Shown here piece by piece: positions 1-17,978 of a stretch of DNA of 64,000 nt. The number at the start of each line of letters is the position of its first letter. Within the stretch, counting starts at the first letter, position 1. Where the stretch lies: positions 12,710,001 through 12,774,000 of the forward strand of contig CM106585.1 of NCBI GenBank assembly GCA_048013815.1, written 5' to 3'. The notes beneath the pieces were generated by a model that saw nothing but the letters and a program-made list of their open reading frames with translations, ran no database searches and was not told the DNA's origin. The position numbers and the translations under genes were made by a program. The DNA comes from Setoptus koraiensis. Taxonomy: Eukaryota > Arthropoda.

Positions 1-368
1 GGGATTAGTGTATAATGGGTGATAAATAATAGCAGTTGGAGCAGGAGTGAAAATATTGCCATCAGACGTATACATATATCGACAACACGTGGATACCGTG
101 CGCGAGCGAGACCACCCCGCAAGAAACTCAATTAATTATACATTCACATACCCTAGGTTACCATGTCAGTGGCTCTCTCTCTCCATCTCTCTCCTGTCAA
201 ATCCACCAGCCCTGACCAGTGTCCGTCAGTCTCATTTCGATAGGCCTACAGTATCTTTTCAGCTAGATTGACGATGAGATTTCGTTGAGAGAACTAATGG
301 GAGATTTTGTCACCAGTCATCACCATCAGCGATACTGACTATTTATTTATCTTATTTGTTTATTTTCA
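1..368. other. Non-coding, probably intron of the GPCR gene
   Basis: No convincing exon is visible. The GPCR exon that follows starts around TM3, so the exons for the N-terminus, TM1 and TM2 should lie upstream, beyond the left edge. The short open frame at 47-271 starts with GTG and has no recognisable features. Confidence 0.5.
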
Positions 369-2480
369 ATGTTTCATCTGAAAAACACACCAAAAAAACA
401 AATCATGCTTGGCTCGGCAGTCACTTGTTTGCTTGTCAGCATACATTCGTTAGTTGTACTATCCTATGACAGGCTCATTTCGATTGTGAAACCTTTCTGG
501 CCAAGATTCACTGTTTATAAATCTCTAGTTGCTATTATTATAATTTGGATTGTCTCTATGATAATGGGATCACCTCTAGCATACTGGCGCAGATTGCGTC
601 AGCGACAATGGAGAGACTATTTGGAGGTCTGGTGTTACGAGGGTGAGTAGAGCTTAAACACACATGACACCAGTCACAAACTGTGTCACTAGCTTCCGGT
701 ATGACTCATCATGACACAATTCTTTCATCAGACGGAACAACCGTCTGATCGTCAGGGCCTCCTTTCGCCCAAAAGAAGCCGCTCATGAACCGTTAGATCC
801 GAGAGTTTAAATCGCAATCATAGATTAGAGTGCCAAATTCAAGAATATATCCGAGAGTCTATGACCGATTGAGCTTTAATCTCTCTCTCTCACATCCGAG
901 ATGTTGACCTCAACCTTAACCTCTGACCAAATCTTTAATCTTCAGCTTATATTCAACCCGACGCTGAACTTTGACTTCTTCAATCGAAAATTGAACCCGA
1001 TCATGAGGTTGCTGCTAGCATGATAGCTCCAATCACAGCAGCAACCTTAGGATCGTTTCATCTCTATTATTTGACCTCTAATTAATCACATCTTTTGTAT
1101 AACATAACTCATTGTCTTGTATGATGAAGATGTTCAATTCACAAAGTATTATTGGCTTGTGATTACAGGTTTCCTGATATATCTGCCTATGGCCACAATG
1201 ACGATAGTATTTATTGTCATATTGGCCCAAATGGATCGATTTGAGGCCAATCTTAGAAGATCGTCTACTTGCGCTTTGCAAGGCAATAGTTCAATGAAAA
1301 TAACTTATAGACGCAAGATCATTAAAATCCTGTTCATTTATTTGTTGACCTCAATAATTTGCTGGACCCCATTCCAAGTTACTGTGTTCTACAGGCATTT
1401 CAGAAAGGATGAAATAGTAAGTTGAGTGCCGTGAGGAATAACCGAGATTAAATAGACACTGACGCGGCCTCATCACGAATTGCCTTGATACAAAAAACTT
1501 TTCTTTCTTTGAACTTTTCTACATTTATCATCTCAATGTAGCTGTCGCCTTGGTTCTTCGAGACATGCTTTTTCTCACAATTGTTTGCCTCCCTCAGTAG
1601 TGCAATGAACCCGATTATATTTGGCTTTCTCAGCGAACCATTCAGAAAGATTCTATCTAGATCAGTAATGTTTAAAATGTTCAATAAAATACGACCAAAT
1701 GAAACAAAGAATATCAATAACAACAACAACAATAATAATAATAATGATAATAACAATACTCATCCAAGGATAACAACCAACAACCGATTAGGGGCACGCG
1801 GCATCCATCAAGGAGTTGATGGCAGGGGTGATGGTAAAAAACAGAATATAAAATCATTACGACGACATACTCAGGGTAACATTAATGTTGGAAAATGTGT
1901 AGATAGAATTTCAAACGTTTCAGCCAAGATGCCAGGCAGCAAGAGCAAATTGGCCAGTCTCAACACCTTAGGATTGGTGATGCACAACAATGATAAATTA
2001 GCTCAAGCTGTAGAGCAAAGGGGAGGCGAAAAGAGGCACACGGTTCAACTGGTAGATAACCAGATAAATCAATTTGGCCGAGATTCCAATAGAGCCTCGT
2101 CCTCTAAAAACGTTGATGTAGATGACAAAAGACAATTGGCTAGAAACAAAGTCAGTCAGAAATTCATAATAATGAACAATTCCATTGATCTACCCCGTGT
2201 GGACAGTTCCTCATGTGATGATAACAAAATGATTCATGGTACAGATAACAACTCAATTATACTTGGACACTTGAATAGTAGCTTTAAAATTGATGATGAA
2301 GAACAATTTGGGATTGTACAGTTACCAACTGACTGTCTGAATTACATTTCTCATGGCCACGATAATTCATACAAGGGCGCCTCAGAGAGCATCGATGTTT
2401 CCATTGGTTTTGAATCAATTGATGTGGGTAGGAATGAGCTTACTGATGCAGCTAGTCGAGGAATCGCTAATAATTGTTGA
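369..2480 (+). CDS. Rhodopsin-family peptide GPCR, 3' part (TM3 to C-tail)
   Basis: Class A G protein-coupled receptor, probably for a neuropeptide. The 5' part is missing from the window. Three exons are visible: about 369-642 (5' limit uncertain), 1130-1416 and 1542-2480. Joins are in frame: GAG-G|AT-GTT at the first junction, phase 0 at the second. Exon 1 carries TM3 with a DRY variant (SYDRLISIVKPF) and TM4. Exon 2 carries TM5, a basic third loop and TM6 with the CWTPF motif. Exon 3 carries TM7 with NPIIF (an NPxxY variant), then a long polar tail with an Asn run near residue 45 of the exon. The stop at 2478-2480 is followed by AATAAA at 2511. The ligand subfamily cannot be decided by eye. 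The last two exons and the 3' UTR are duplicated at 5871-7258. Confidence 0.8.
1715..1750 (+). repeat. AAC/AAT repeat coding for an Asn run
   Basis: Triplet repeat inside the receptor C-tail that codes for about ten consecutive Asn residues. It is absent from the second copy, which has a deletion of roughly 340 bases here. Confidence 0.85.
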
Positions 2481-2993
2481 CCTTAATCCTTATGAGACCA
2501 CCTCGCTATGAATAAATATAATGGTTCAGTGTGTATAAGCATGTACACAATGTGTCAACATAGTTGTCTATCTTTGAATGTAGAACCGAATTGAATGGTG
2601 CAAAAATCACTTAACTTGAATATTCTTTCAAACGTTTGAGTATTAATTTAAAAATGTGGACTACCATCAAATTGATCTGTTGCTGTAATACTCATTCCTA
2701 GGGTAAATTTGTGTTAAATTTGATGCGATTTTTTCCCGGCTACTTCCATATAAGGCTATCCGAAAAATAGCTTCTTTCAAAGGTACATGAATGCCATCAC
2801 TCAACTATTTGTAGAGCGGCCATCGCTCTTCTTGAAATGCTCTTTATATATTGAAACAATTGAATTTATAAAGCTCGATATCTTCTCGTCATCACAACAC
2901 GAATCATCGGCAAACTTCAACAAATTTATATCTACATTTTTTGGAAAAATACTTGGAATTATTCAATTGAAACTATTTTTTCACTATTGATCA
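2481..2993 (+). other. GPCR 3' UTR and short spacer
   Basis: Contains AATAAA at 2511-2516. The stretch to about 2822 is duplicated almost base for base at 6917-7255. Beyond about 2822 the two copies diverge abruptly. The remaining ~170 bases form the upstream region of the CUB-like gene; no obvious TATA box was found. Confidence 0.6.
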
Positions 2994-5825
2994 ATGGCTA
3001 GTCGCATCTTATTGGTCTTGTCGGCCTTTTTGGCCCTTCTAGCCATCAAGGCAGTCCAAACACTCCCGTGTGGCAAGGACTCTTCAAAAGTCACCATTTC
3101 TGATGGTCAGGGGACCATTACCATGGACCAAATTCAACCAAATGCAAACTGCTCATGGTCTTGGTCATCCGAAAACGCAAGCCTCATTATGTATCTACGG
3201 TCCACAAAATTGGCCTTGAACGACTATTTTTCAGTCATTGACAATGAATTTCCTGGTAGGTCCATGAAGTTCAATTCGGGCATATCGGGATTGGTAGCGA
3301 TACCCAAAGGGAACTGGACCATACTTGTTGGCACGGATTCGACCATTCAAGACCGCCACATGGAGATTGCCTTCTTTGAAGGTCACAAGACGATATATTT
3401 GTCCATCGAAGAGACAAGAAATTTGTCAATTAATAGCCAATATGGCGTTAGATTCTACATCGAAATTAGGGAACACCCAGAAAGAACATTGCTGATAATG
3501 AATGACGATTCGCCGGTCACTTCGTTGCGCAGAGTTGATTCACCAAGTGAATTCGGTATTTTGGGTAAAATTAACAGCTACACATTGTCCAACACTTCAG
3601 CTCCAATCAGAATCGAAATTGACGAGCAGGAGTTCTCAAAGTCAGAGGGTTTCACGATTCAAGCCGTACCAGTTCGATCTGACTGCTCGTCATTCGAATG
3701 GGAGCCAATCCATTTTCCATTTTTCCTATCACCCAACATTACGAATCCGTACATTTGTGCAAAATTAATTGGCTCAAAGCACGACAATTATAAGAAGGTG
3801 TATTTTGATCATTTCAAGGGTCTAACAAATCAGGAGGAGAGACTATCCTTCATAACCGACGACGGTAATACATTAATAGTCAACAGGTCAGTAGCCGCTG
3901 ACTACGAGAATAAAATATTAATTTTCCAAACAAGGGGTCTTGTTATTCTGTATGAATCGCCGAATGTCATAGAATCTGAGGCCACAAGACTGGATAACTG
4001 GATCGAAATAAGTTCTGTACATGGATTTCGCAAGAAAAATAATTTCATAATTATTGAACCTAAACAGCAGGAAAAAGCAAAATCTCCTACTTACTGTAGC
4101 AAAGTCGAAATAACACCTCTTGTTGATAACCGAGGAACTCTTTCCATCTCTCCGAATTTAGGATCGTATTCTTATTGCCAATGGTCTTGGTCTTCTACCA
4201 ATGCAAGCCTCATCCTACATATACGGTCAGCTCAACTAGACGACGGCGACATATTGAAGATTTTTGATGGAAGATATTCTTTAGACAGAAAAAATATGAT
4301 TGTTAATCTGCGTAAACCTGGGGGATTGATAGCTCTAAACGAAGGTACCTGGTTTATAACTCTTACCACTAGTGACAAACGACGAATTCGCCAACTTGAT
4401 ATTGACTATTTTGTGGGTGCAAAACAAATAGATTTATCCGTCGATCAAGTGAGAAAATTGGAGATCAACAATCATTTCGGCGTGACTTTCGATATCAATA
4501 TCATGGCACATTCAGAGGAAACATTGCTGCGATTGAGTTCGGACAAAGCAAAGGTTACCACACCGACAAGAGCTTCGGTAAATGGATATACGCTATCATA
4601 TGCCGCAACTCCAATCAAGGTGACACTAGAAAAGAACATAGACGGTGGCATTGAATTTTTAGAAAAATATCGTTACGAAAGAGAATCAGATCTTACAATT
4701 CAAGCCTGGCGTGTTCTAGAAAAATGCTCTTCATACACTCTTGATCCAAATAACACTAAATTCATTCTGCCCACAATGAAATATAGATGGTACCCATACA
4801 ACTGTGTACAAATATTCGCTTCATCTACACCAGAAGGATATATTGAGGTGGATTTCAAACAATTCAAGAATTTTACTGACCAAGAAGACACACTTTCGTT
4901 TATACCCAGCGACAACACTACTTTAACAGTCGGTAGACAACTGAGCCCTCTATATAAGAACACAATAAAAAGCTTCATGGGTAACAGTCTCGTTATTCTC
5001 TACGAATCTTCAACCATCATAGGACCGGAAAAAAATCTGATCGATAACGGACTCATAATAAATGTCAGATCAGTTGCTCAGACAGGAATCATCAAAAGAC
5101 CGAAGGATTTGGTGAAAGAAAAATTCGTCAAATATATCTTTAAAGGTCAGCCTTACGCGTCAATTATACTGAGGGATCCGCTGCCACCAAAGGTGTCAAT
5201 GCATGTATTCGATACCTCAATCGATCCCTATGTTCCTCTCATTACTTTCGAGGAGAACGAGGCGCTTCCACCACTCATCTCTATTGCGAAGGGCCAGACA
5301 ATGGAGATAAGATTTAACGACTCGAGCGATGGTAGTGCCTTGAAAAATTTGCCTGCCTACGAATACCAAATACAAAATAGTTCTTGCAGCTACTTATCCT
5401 ATGGAAATAACGACTTCTTTGCCATGTTAGACATGAAAGAAGAACAATCCGTCTGGCTCATAGCGACCAAAGGGCAACAGAATAGATCCACGGTTCTGTC
5501 CTTGGACTACTTTAACTTTGAGAACGATAAAGATTGCATTAGAGTGTACAAGCTCGGTTCGAAGCGAACTGAGATGGCTGGTTTCTGCGGCAAACGCCCC
5601 CACAGATTCCCCATGAGACTCTTGTTGGAAAAGAATCTCAAATACTACGTCGAAGTGGTTCGAGATATTAAAACACCGTCGTTGCAATTTTATGGGGCTT
5701 ACTATCCTGTTATGCCGGACTACATTGTACCTCCCTTTGAATGCCCACAGTGGGATCCAAAAGATCATAGGCATACAGAATTGCGCAAAAAGCAAGATCC
5801 ATTTATTTGGGGAATGTTGGGGTAG
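2994..5825 (+). CDS. Secreted CUB-like repeat protein, intronless
   Basis: One uninterrupted 943-codon frame beginning with ATG. Residues 1-23 look like a signal peptide (hydrophobic core LLVLSAFLALLAI). The mature part is extracellular in style, with many N-x-S/T sites and scattered cysteines. Two long homologous units are visible: one from about residue 25 (C..SWSWSS.NASLI) and one from about residue 367 (C.QWSWSS.NASLI). Each has a CUB-like first part and a second part starting near residues 228 and 578 (CSSF / CSSY). A third CUB-like segment lies near residues 797-930 (ending AGFCGK... FYGAYY). I recognise a CUB-like fold pattern but no named family. It sits between the intact and broken GPCR copies, 45 bases upstream of the broken one. 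Lack of introns in so long a gene is notable here. Function unknown. Confidence 0.8.
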   Translation: MASRILLVLSAFLALLAIKAVQTLPCGKDSSKVTISDGQGTITMDQIQPNANCSWSWSSENASLIMYLRSTKLALNDYFSVIDNEFPGRSMKFNSGISGLVAIPKGNWTILVGTDSTIQDRHMEIAFFEGHKTIYLSIEETRNLSINSQYGVRFYIEIREHPERTLLIMNDDSPVTSLRRVDSPSEFGILGKINSYTLSNTSAPIRIEIDEQEFSKSEGFTIQAVPVRSDCSSFEWEPIHFPFFLSPNITNPYICAKLIGSKHDNYKKVYFDHFKGLTNQEERLSFITDDGNTLIVNRSVAADYENKILIFQTRGLVILYESPNVIESEATRLDNWIEISSVHGFRKKNNFIIIEPKQQEKAKSPTYCSKVEITPLVDNRGTLSISPNLGSYSYCQWSWSSTNASLILHIRSAQLDDGDILKIFDGRYSLDRKNMIVNLRKPGGLIALNEGTWFITLTTSDKRRIRQLDIDYFVGAKQIDLSVDQVRKLEINNHFGVTFDINIMAHSEETLLRLSSDKAKVTTPTRASVNGYTLSYAATPIKVTLEKNIDGGIEFLEKYRYERESDLTIQAWRVLEKCSSYTLDPNNTKFILPTMKYRWYPYNCVQIFASSTPEGYIEVDFKQFKNFTDQEDTLSFIPSDNTTLTVGRQLSPLYKNTIKSFMGNSLVILYESSTIIGPEKNLIDNGLIINVRSVAQTGIIKRPKDLVKEKFVKYIFKGQPYASIILRDPLPPKVSMHVFDTSIDPYVPLITFEENEALPPLISIAKGQTMEIRFNDSSDGSALKNLPAYEYQIQNSSCSYLSYGNNDFFAMLDMKEEQSVWLIATKGQQNRSTVLSLDYFNFENDKDCIRVYKLGSKRTEMAGFCGKRPHRFPMRLLLEKNLKYYVEVVRDIKTPSLQFYGAYYPVMPDYIVPPFECPQWDPKDHRHTELRKKQDPFIWGMLG

Positions 5826-5870
5826 AACGAGAATGGGACGGATTGGGAATAGCTAATAACGCTATTGTGA

Positions 5871-11990
<6,120 letters not shown>

Positions 11991-11999
11991 GCAAGATCA

Positions 12000-12120
12000 T
12001 TATCATCTCAACACAAAACTTGTGCTGTTTAGTTTCATTGGACAACGCCAGTGTATCATTGATCAACCACCAGCGAGACAAAAGTGTCAAATAGCCACAG
12101 TTGCTAGATAATCGATAATG
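12000..12120 (+). other. Probable 5' exon of the VAT-1-like gene
   Basis: Ends in ATG followed directly by a strong donor (gtgagt at 12121). The next good acceptor is at 13861-13862, 33 bases before the main VAT-1 ATG. Joining the two leaves the upstream ATG in frame with the main ATG and adds 12 residues. The true 5' end is not visible; 12000 is only a nominal boundary. Confidence 0.45.
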
Positions 12121-13862
12121 GTGAGTACAAGCAACAATTATTACCAGTATCTTGACATAATAATTTTATTTTATATTAATTGACTACAACCGGAGACAAA
12201 AGTGGAGACTAGATGCGCGCTACACGCTAATTGTTCTTGTTGTTGTTGTCGTCGTCGTCTCAAATAACTCGCCAGTGTAGTAAGTGCCAGTTAAACTGTT
12301 TACAGTTCTGCTATCATTCAGTCAATATTAGCTATGTGAATGAAATGTCAACTCCAGTTACACTCACTAGCCAGTTGTTAAAATGTCACAGCATGTTTGT
12401 CATATAACTAACATACACACACACTGTGAGGGACAGAGAAATAAACCGTGTTTGTCTCGTTTCACTCTCATTGTGATTCATCGGGCCAGTCTAGATTTGC
12501 CATATATCATGAATACGTATGCATACAGAAGCGAGTGAACACACTCAAAAAAACATTTATGTTTTCATCACTATATGATGAGGGGCTATCTGGTTGCCGC
12601 TGACAGGCTTGCTCCACGAGACAGACTCCACAAGAGAAACCATTTTACATGAAAAAATATCATTGTTGGCATGACGCGCGTTTGATTCACTACGACATGG
12701 GCATCTCAGATTCGCGATAAACAACTCTAGTACTAATACGTTAGATAAACACATCACCATAGTGAATCTATCTTTACGAGTTTATTGTTATTACACAATA
12801 AGATGAAAAAACTCGTGGTCTCTCTATTCCCGAGCCGCTCCCACGCCACAGCCTAGAGGTGATCGTCTAAACTTAACAATGGCCATGGTGTAGTAGATCT
12901 GTAGCAAGATCAATTTGTCTGAATTTGTGTCAATGCTATTGTGTGTCTGTATAAACTTATGGAGATGATGATAGCGGCGTTTCCATCGTGATAAATCGCT
13001 CTGTTGTAAGAGACTAGTAAATTTATCGCCTTAGAGCCCGGACAACGGTGTTGGTGGTTTACTAGACTAACCAAGTCCTTCTTTTTGACAAGCGCCATCT
13101 TGTGGTCTCATAATACCAAGCTAGCTTTACTAATGTGTCACTGGCTCAAGGGTGGGTGGTTAACCTAATAGCATGCGTTAGCGTTGAGCGAGTGCTTCTG
13201 CTTCGACTATATACATATGTATTATAGCTGCTAAATATAATCGAAGTGAGTTCTATATCTGCCGATGTTGTCGCCGTCGTAATCAATTTACTTCTCGATT
13301 GTTGAACATTCGGTAATATATATATATATATATATGTATACGTAACTCACACTGAGGAATCATCATCGAGTTGACGTGCTAAACCAGTGATAGGCAGACA
13401 AAACACAAAATAGAACAGAATAGATAAAAATAAAACTAAATAGAGGCAATAGGGCACTTACAACTTTGTTAGACCAAGAAAGATTTCATAGACTACACAG
13501 AGTACATTGTCAGATAGACAGTCGAAAGTACGTTTATTGGAACATCAACTCATAATAAGTGTTGCACATGGTGGGCGATTACATTCGTATGTTGACTTAC
13601 ACATTGTGCCACTCACTCCCAGATCATCAGTTCTCTGACTCTCGCTGTTGTGTCAACATCAGACTATAATTTACATCAACATTCGTAGAGAATTTCTTTA
13701 TTATCATAATCCATCTAAATTAGTTTATTCATCACACACAAACACACAACAACACAATCAAGCAATTCGATCCCAACTGCTCCTCATTCTTATCAACAAA
13801 TAACTTTTAAAACCATTTGAAGCACCAATTTAATCTTTATCACTCTAATTCAATTTTAACAG
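12121..13862 (+). other. First intron of the VAT-1-like gene
   Basis: 1.7 kb between the donor gtgagt and an acceptor after a pyrimidine-rich stretch (ttcaattttaacag). It contains a TA microsatellite at 13318-13336 and a CTCF-like motif at 13092-13105. No coding sequence is supported within it. Confidence 0.5.
13092..13105 (-). promoter_or_regulatory. CTCF-like motif in the intron
   Basis: GCGCCATCTTGTGG matches 13 of 14 positions of the reverse complement of the CTCF core consensus CCASYAGRKGGCRS, and contains AGATGGCGC as used by insect CTCF. A motif this short can occur by chance. Confidence 0.25.
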
Positions 13863-13895
13863 TTATCATTAAAAACAATCAAGAATCACATCAAA

Positions 13896-15957
13896 ATGGG
13901 TGACGTAGCCACCGAACAAAAGCCAGAAAGTGTAGAAATTGATAAGAATAACCAAAACGGCTCCGAACAAAAACAGGAAGCAGTCGATGCAACCGTTGAA
14001 CAACAAACCAAAGAAGAACCTGCGCCCAAAGAAATAAAGTCTGTTGTGTTGAATGGTATAGGTGGCATTTTCGGGATCAATTCTCAACTCAAAAATCAAA
14101 TTAAGGTTCAAAAGAGACCCGAACCTACCCCTGCCGATGGGGAGGTGCTCATCCGAGTCAAGTCATGGTGAGTAGAACTCTTTTCATCTTGTGAATCATC
14201 ATTAACATTCTTCTTACACACATGACTATCTATACCCTAGGCTGTCTTCATGTTACTCATCTGTGACTATCCCTATTAATTCTTTTCCGTGTTGGTTCCG
14301 TATTCTAGCGGTCTAAGTTTCGCCGATATCCTAGCGAGACAAGGATCATTAAATGGAGATTCTCTTCCCAAACCTCCATATGTGATGGGATTTGAGTGTG
14401 CTGGTCAAATTGAGGAGCTTGGGCCAAACTGTGACGAGTTTCAATTACAAAAAGGCGATCAAGTTGTTGTTCTCGCTCCATTCGGAGCTCTGGCAGAACT
14501 CATTAATGTGTCGGCCAAATACGTATACAAACTACCCTCGTTTCTGGATTGTCACCAGGCCACCGCAATCACCCTGAATTATGTCGTAGCTTACGCTCTT
14601 CTGATGGATGTTGCCTGTTTACGACCAAATCAGACAATCCTTGTGCACAACATCGGCGGGGGAATGGTAAGTTATGGCGATCATAGATAGTCTAGTTATA
14701 TGCGCCTTTCAGCTAGGCCTCCATGAAATCAGCCACCATATGGAAGCATATGGATCGACAAAGACGAGCTTATACTTGTGCGCGCTTATTATATGTGTTT
14801 ATTTTTTCATATATACACAGACAACGTTACGTTTGTCACGTAGCTATATAATCATGGCACACATAACACTCCTCTTCTTTCGCCTGCTAGCTATCTATGA
14901 CATGATCTCCTATGAGCTCTAGTTTTCTATAATCATCCGTGTTGAAGTCCGGTTGATTTAACCCTTCTTTTATTTCGATTTCCCCCCTCTCATCATTTAA
15001 TAGGGTCATGCTATTGCGCAACTCGTCAAGTTGGTTGATAATGTCACCATTATAGGCACGGCCTCAAAAGCCAAACACGAGAATTTAAAGGAAATCTCCA
15101 ACCACCTTCTAGATTATAACTGTGACTTGCTGGCTGAAGTGAGAAAGTAAGTATCGCTCATTCTTTCTATTATGCAATGGCGGGCATTATTTAGGGCAAA
15201 CCTTTCACGACACATTATGTGATGCTGACTTTCTTTTTCCTTCTATATTTACCTTAACAACAGGATCTCTCCTGAAGGTGTGCACGTCGTCCTGGATTGT
15301 ATCGCTGGCGAAGAATTCTCAAAAGGCTTCTCATTGTTGAGACCGATGGGCAGATATGTTGTCTGTGGCAATTCATACATGGTGACAGGAGAAACTAAAT
15401 CTATTTTCAACACAGCAAAGACCGTAAGTATCCTCACTTATCTATGCTAATGTTGCATCTCGCGAAATCCCAACATTGTTCTCTATTATTCAACTAACAT
15501 CAACATTCTTTTCTTCTCTGTGCAGTGGCTTAAAACTGACAAAGTATCTCCCTTACGACTGTTTGAGGATAGCAAGACCATTTCTGGATTCAACCTACGC
15601 AATCTCTTGTTCAAGGGCCAGCATGAATATGTGAGAGAACTGGTTAATAAAGTATTCAAACTATATGAAGAAGGTAAAATCAAACCAACCATCGATTCCA
15701 CATGGGCTTTTGAAGATGTTGCCGAGGCCTTGCAACTACTAAGTGAACGTAAGAATGTAGGTAAAATCCTCGTGGATCCTGCCGCAGAGCCCAAACCTAA
15801 GCCCAAAGTTGAAGAGGTGACAGACAAAAAGAAAAAGAACTCCAAGGAGGAGAAAAGTAAAGACAAGTTAGACAAACAGAATTCTAAAGATTCTGTTGAG
15901 GCGGCCCAAACAAATGGAAACAGCAATGATAATGAAGAAGCTAAAGTGAATGAGTAA
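13896..15957 (+). CDS. VAT-1-like zinc-free quinone oxidoreductase
   Basis: Medium-chain dehydrogenase/reductase related to synaptic vesicle membrane protein VAT-1, an NADPH-binding protein of the quinone oxidoreductase branch. Exons: 13896-14167, 14309-14666, 15004-15146, 15264-15423 and 15526-15957; all junctions keep frame and give 454 residues. An acidic, Gln-rich N-tail (~50 residues) precedes the GroES-like domain (GEVLIRVKSCGLSFADI, VMGFECAGQIEELG). The nucleotide-binding part has VHNIGGGMGHAIAQL, and GRYVVCG follows. The C-terminus carries an extra ~60-residue Lys/Glu-rich tail, so the protein is longer than human VAT1 (393). AATAAA at 16120. It converges with the minus-strand gene that ends at 16305. 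Confidence 0.93.
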
Positions 15958-16304
15958 TTTGACCCTTAATTTACCAGCACCAAACCAGGTGATGTCAAAT
16001 ACGGTCATTCTGTTTATGGACCAATTTATACAATGTTCATTACACTTTTATCAACAATTTTATCTTATTGGAGATTATTCAAGCCATAACGCACCCTAAC
16101 TAATACTTCTCAGTGCGATAATAAAAATTGTCAATAGCAAATCAAGGTAAATCAGTTTTGAAGGAAGACGATGATATCAAACATATTGTGCTTTCGTCGA
16201 AACTAACTGGTTTGAATCTTCAACTTTGTTAGATTATTTTACTTTTACATTTATTTCAAGGCAACATTATTATTTAAACTGGTAACAAATTTATTTTGGA
16301 CTAA

Positions 16305-17978
16305 TTAGTACTTGCGAAAGTTCAAATCAGCGGCGCAAGCTTTGCACGCCAACAATTTAGGATGCACACTATTCAGTAGGGTGCCTGTAATTAGAAAGAG
16401 TGTGGTGGAATGATATACAAATTGATGATTAGTTAGAGCATAGTACATAGTTACGCCTGATGAAGGCCTTGATAGGATCACACGTTACTACTTACAGTTG
16501 GGACATCTGATCATGGTCTCCTGTTCTTCCCGGGTAGCTCCACATATATCGCACGTCTTAGTCCTAGATGGATTATTGTATGTACACGATTTGCAAGACC
16601 ACAATCTTGGATAGATGCCGTTATCAGACAAAATGTCGTCACAATTGGTCGGTAATTGACTAGAACTAGTATGATCAATAAGATCCTGGTTGCGGGCTTT
16701 AAGATTGTGAAGGCTTCTTGTCTTATAATTATCATAGTGACCTTGCATATTGGTTAGTATGGACGATTGCTCAACTGGAGAGACGTTGTCGTATATACTA
16801 TAACGTCTTGTGTCTGCTGTCTCTCTGCTGTATTGAGAGGGTGGCCTTCTGTTAATCAGAGGTTCCTTATCGTTGTGCGGCACATCAAATACATTAGCAG
16901 GATTTGATGATTGGGGATGATCTATCAAGGCACCTTCATGACGAATTGGATGAATTATCGTCGTTGTTGTTCTCGCACGTTGTAGTGAAGCGTTAGCAGT
17001 AGGATCGTCTAAATAATTGGCCGACACATAAAATTTACTGTTTGATTTAGGTTGCTTGTGCGACGTTTTGCTAGTTCCTGGACCCCCAGTATTTCTGATG
17101 ATTTGCGCACTATTACTATTCTCGGTATCCATCAAGGATGTCACCAGGGAAACACTATTGAGTTTGTTGTGTATATTGAAAGCTGAACAATCGGAAAGCA
17201 GTTCCAGTCTTTGTCTATAATAAAATTTTATCCAAGATTTATAGTTAACGTGTACTGTTTGTTTAGATGCAGAAATAGATTTGAATAATCTAGAGTTCTC
17301 ATAAACATCTATGAGGTCTTGACATATTGTTTCCGCCAAGAGACAGTCAAACATTATTGACGCAACAATATCAATGCTTTTTTGTGAGCATTTAAAATCT
17401 TTCAGTTCCAATGTATTATCCACTAGTTGATAGCCTACTCGTCTGAATATATTGATACATTTATCTCGACACAATTGTGACAGTATGAGTGATCTGAATT
17501 GGCCACCATAAGTGTAAATACGATGATACTCCTTGATCCATGGCCAATTAATGAGATTCATCAACATGGAAGCTATTAATTTGAAAGCTTTCTTTGCTCT
17601 GTAAGGATCAAAATGATCCAGAAATGCCATGGAATCATGTAGGCATTGTTTAGCATCACTGGTATTCCACAATAGATTAGTCAAAGGTATACGTGCATAG
17701 TAATCATAAAGTAACTTGAGTATTTCTTGTCTTATATCATCATTATCTAAAATAATATAATGATGCTTGGACGGTTGTTGTACAATAAGTTGTCGTTTAA
17801 ATAAATTTTCGGCCTTTGTTCTGAGTTGCAATGCCTTGCTCAAAGTTTTCGAATTGACAATAAAATTGTTTTGATTATTAACACTCTGATAGGGGGATTC
17901 AGATCGGGCATTCTGTTGCTGTTGTTGCTGCTGTTGTTTGCCACCTCCTCCGTTGGTATAATTAGTGAGCATCATCAT
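16305..17978 (-). CDS. Tamozhennic/SPATA2-like protein (PUB + RanBP2 finger)
   Basis: Likely adaptor of the SPATA2/tamozhennic family, which use a PUB domain to bind partners such as CYLD and LUBAC. Two exons: 16496-17978 and 16305-16384, total 520 residues. The first exon reaches a stop after CPNCK if read through, but a perfect donor (GTAAGT) lies at CPN and an acceptor 110 bases on, giving CPNCTLLNSVHPKLLACKAC. The N-terminus has a Gln run; residues ~50-260 are helical and fit a PUB-like region. A long polar linker follows. Near the C-terminus is a RanBP2-type finger (W-C-x2-C-x3-N-x6-C-x2-C: LWSCKSCTYNNPSRTKTCDI), then the second CxxC pair set. The family name rests on domain order and is less certain than the finger. 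A possible poly(A) signal (TTTATT on +) is at 16250. Confidence 0.75.
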
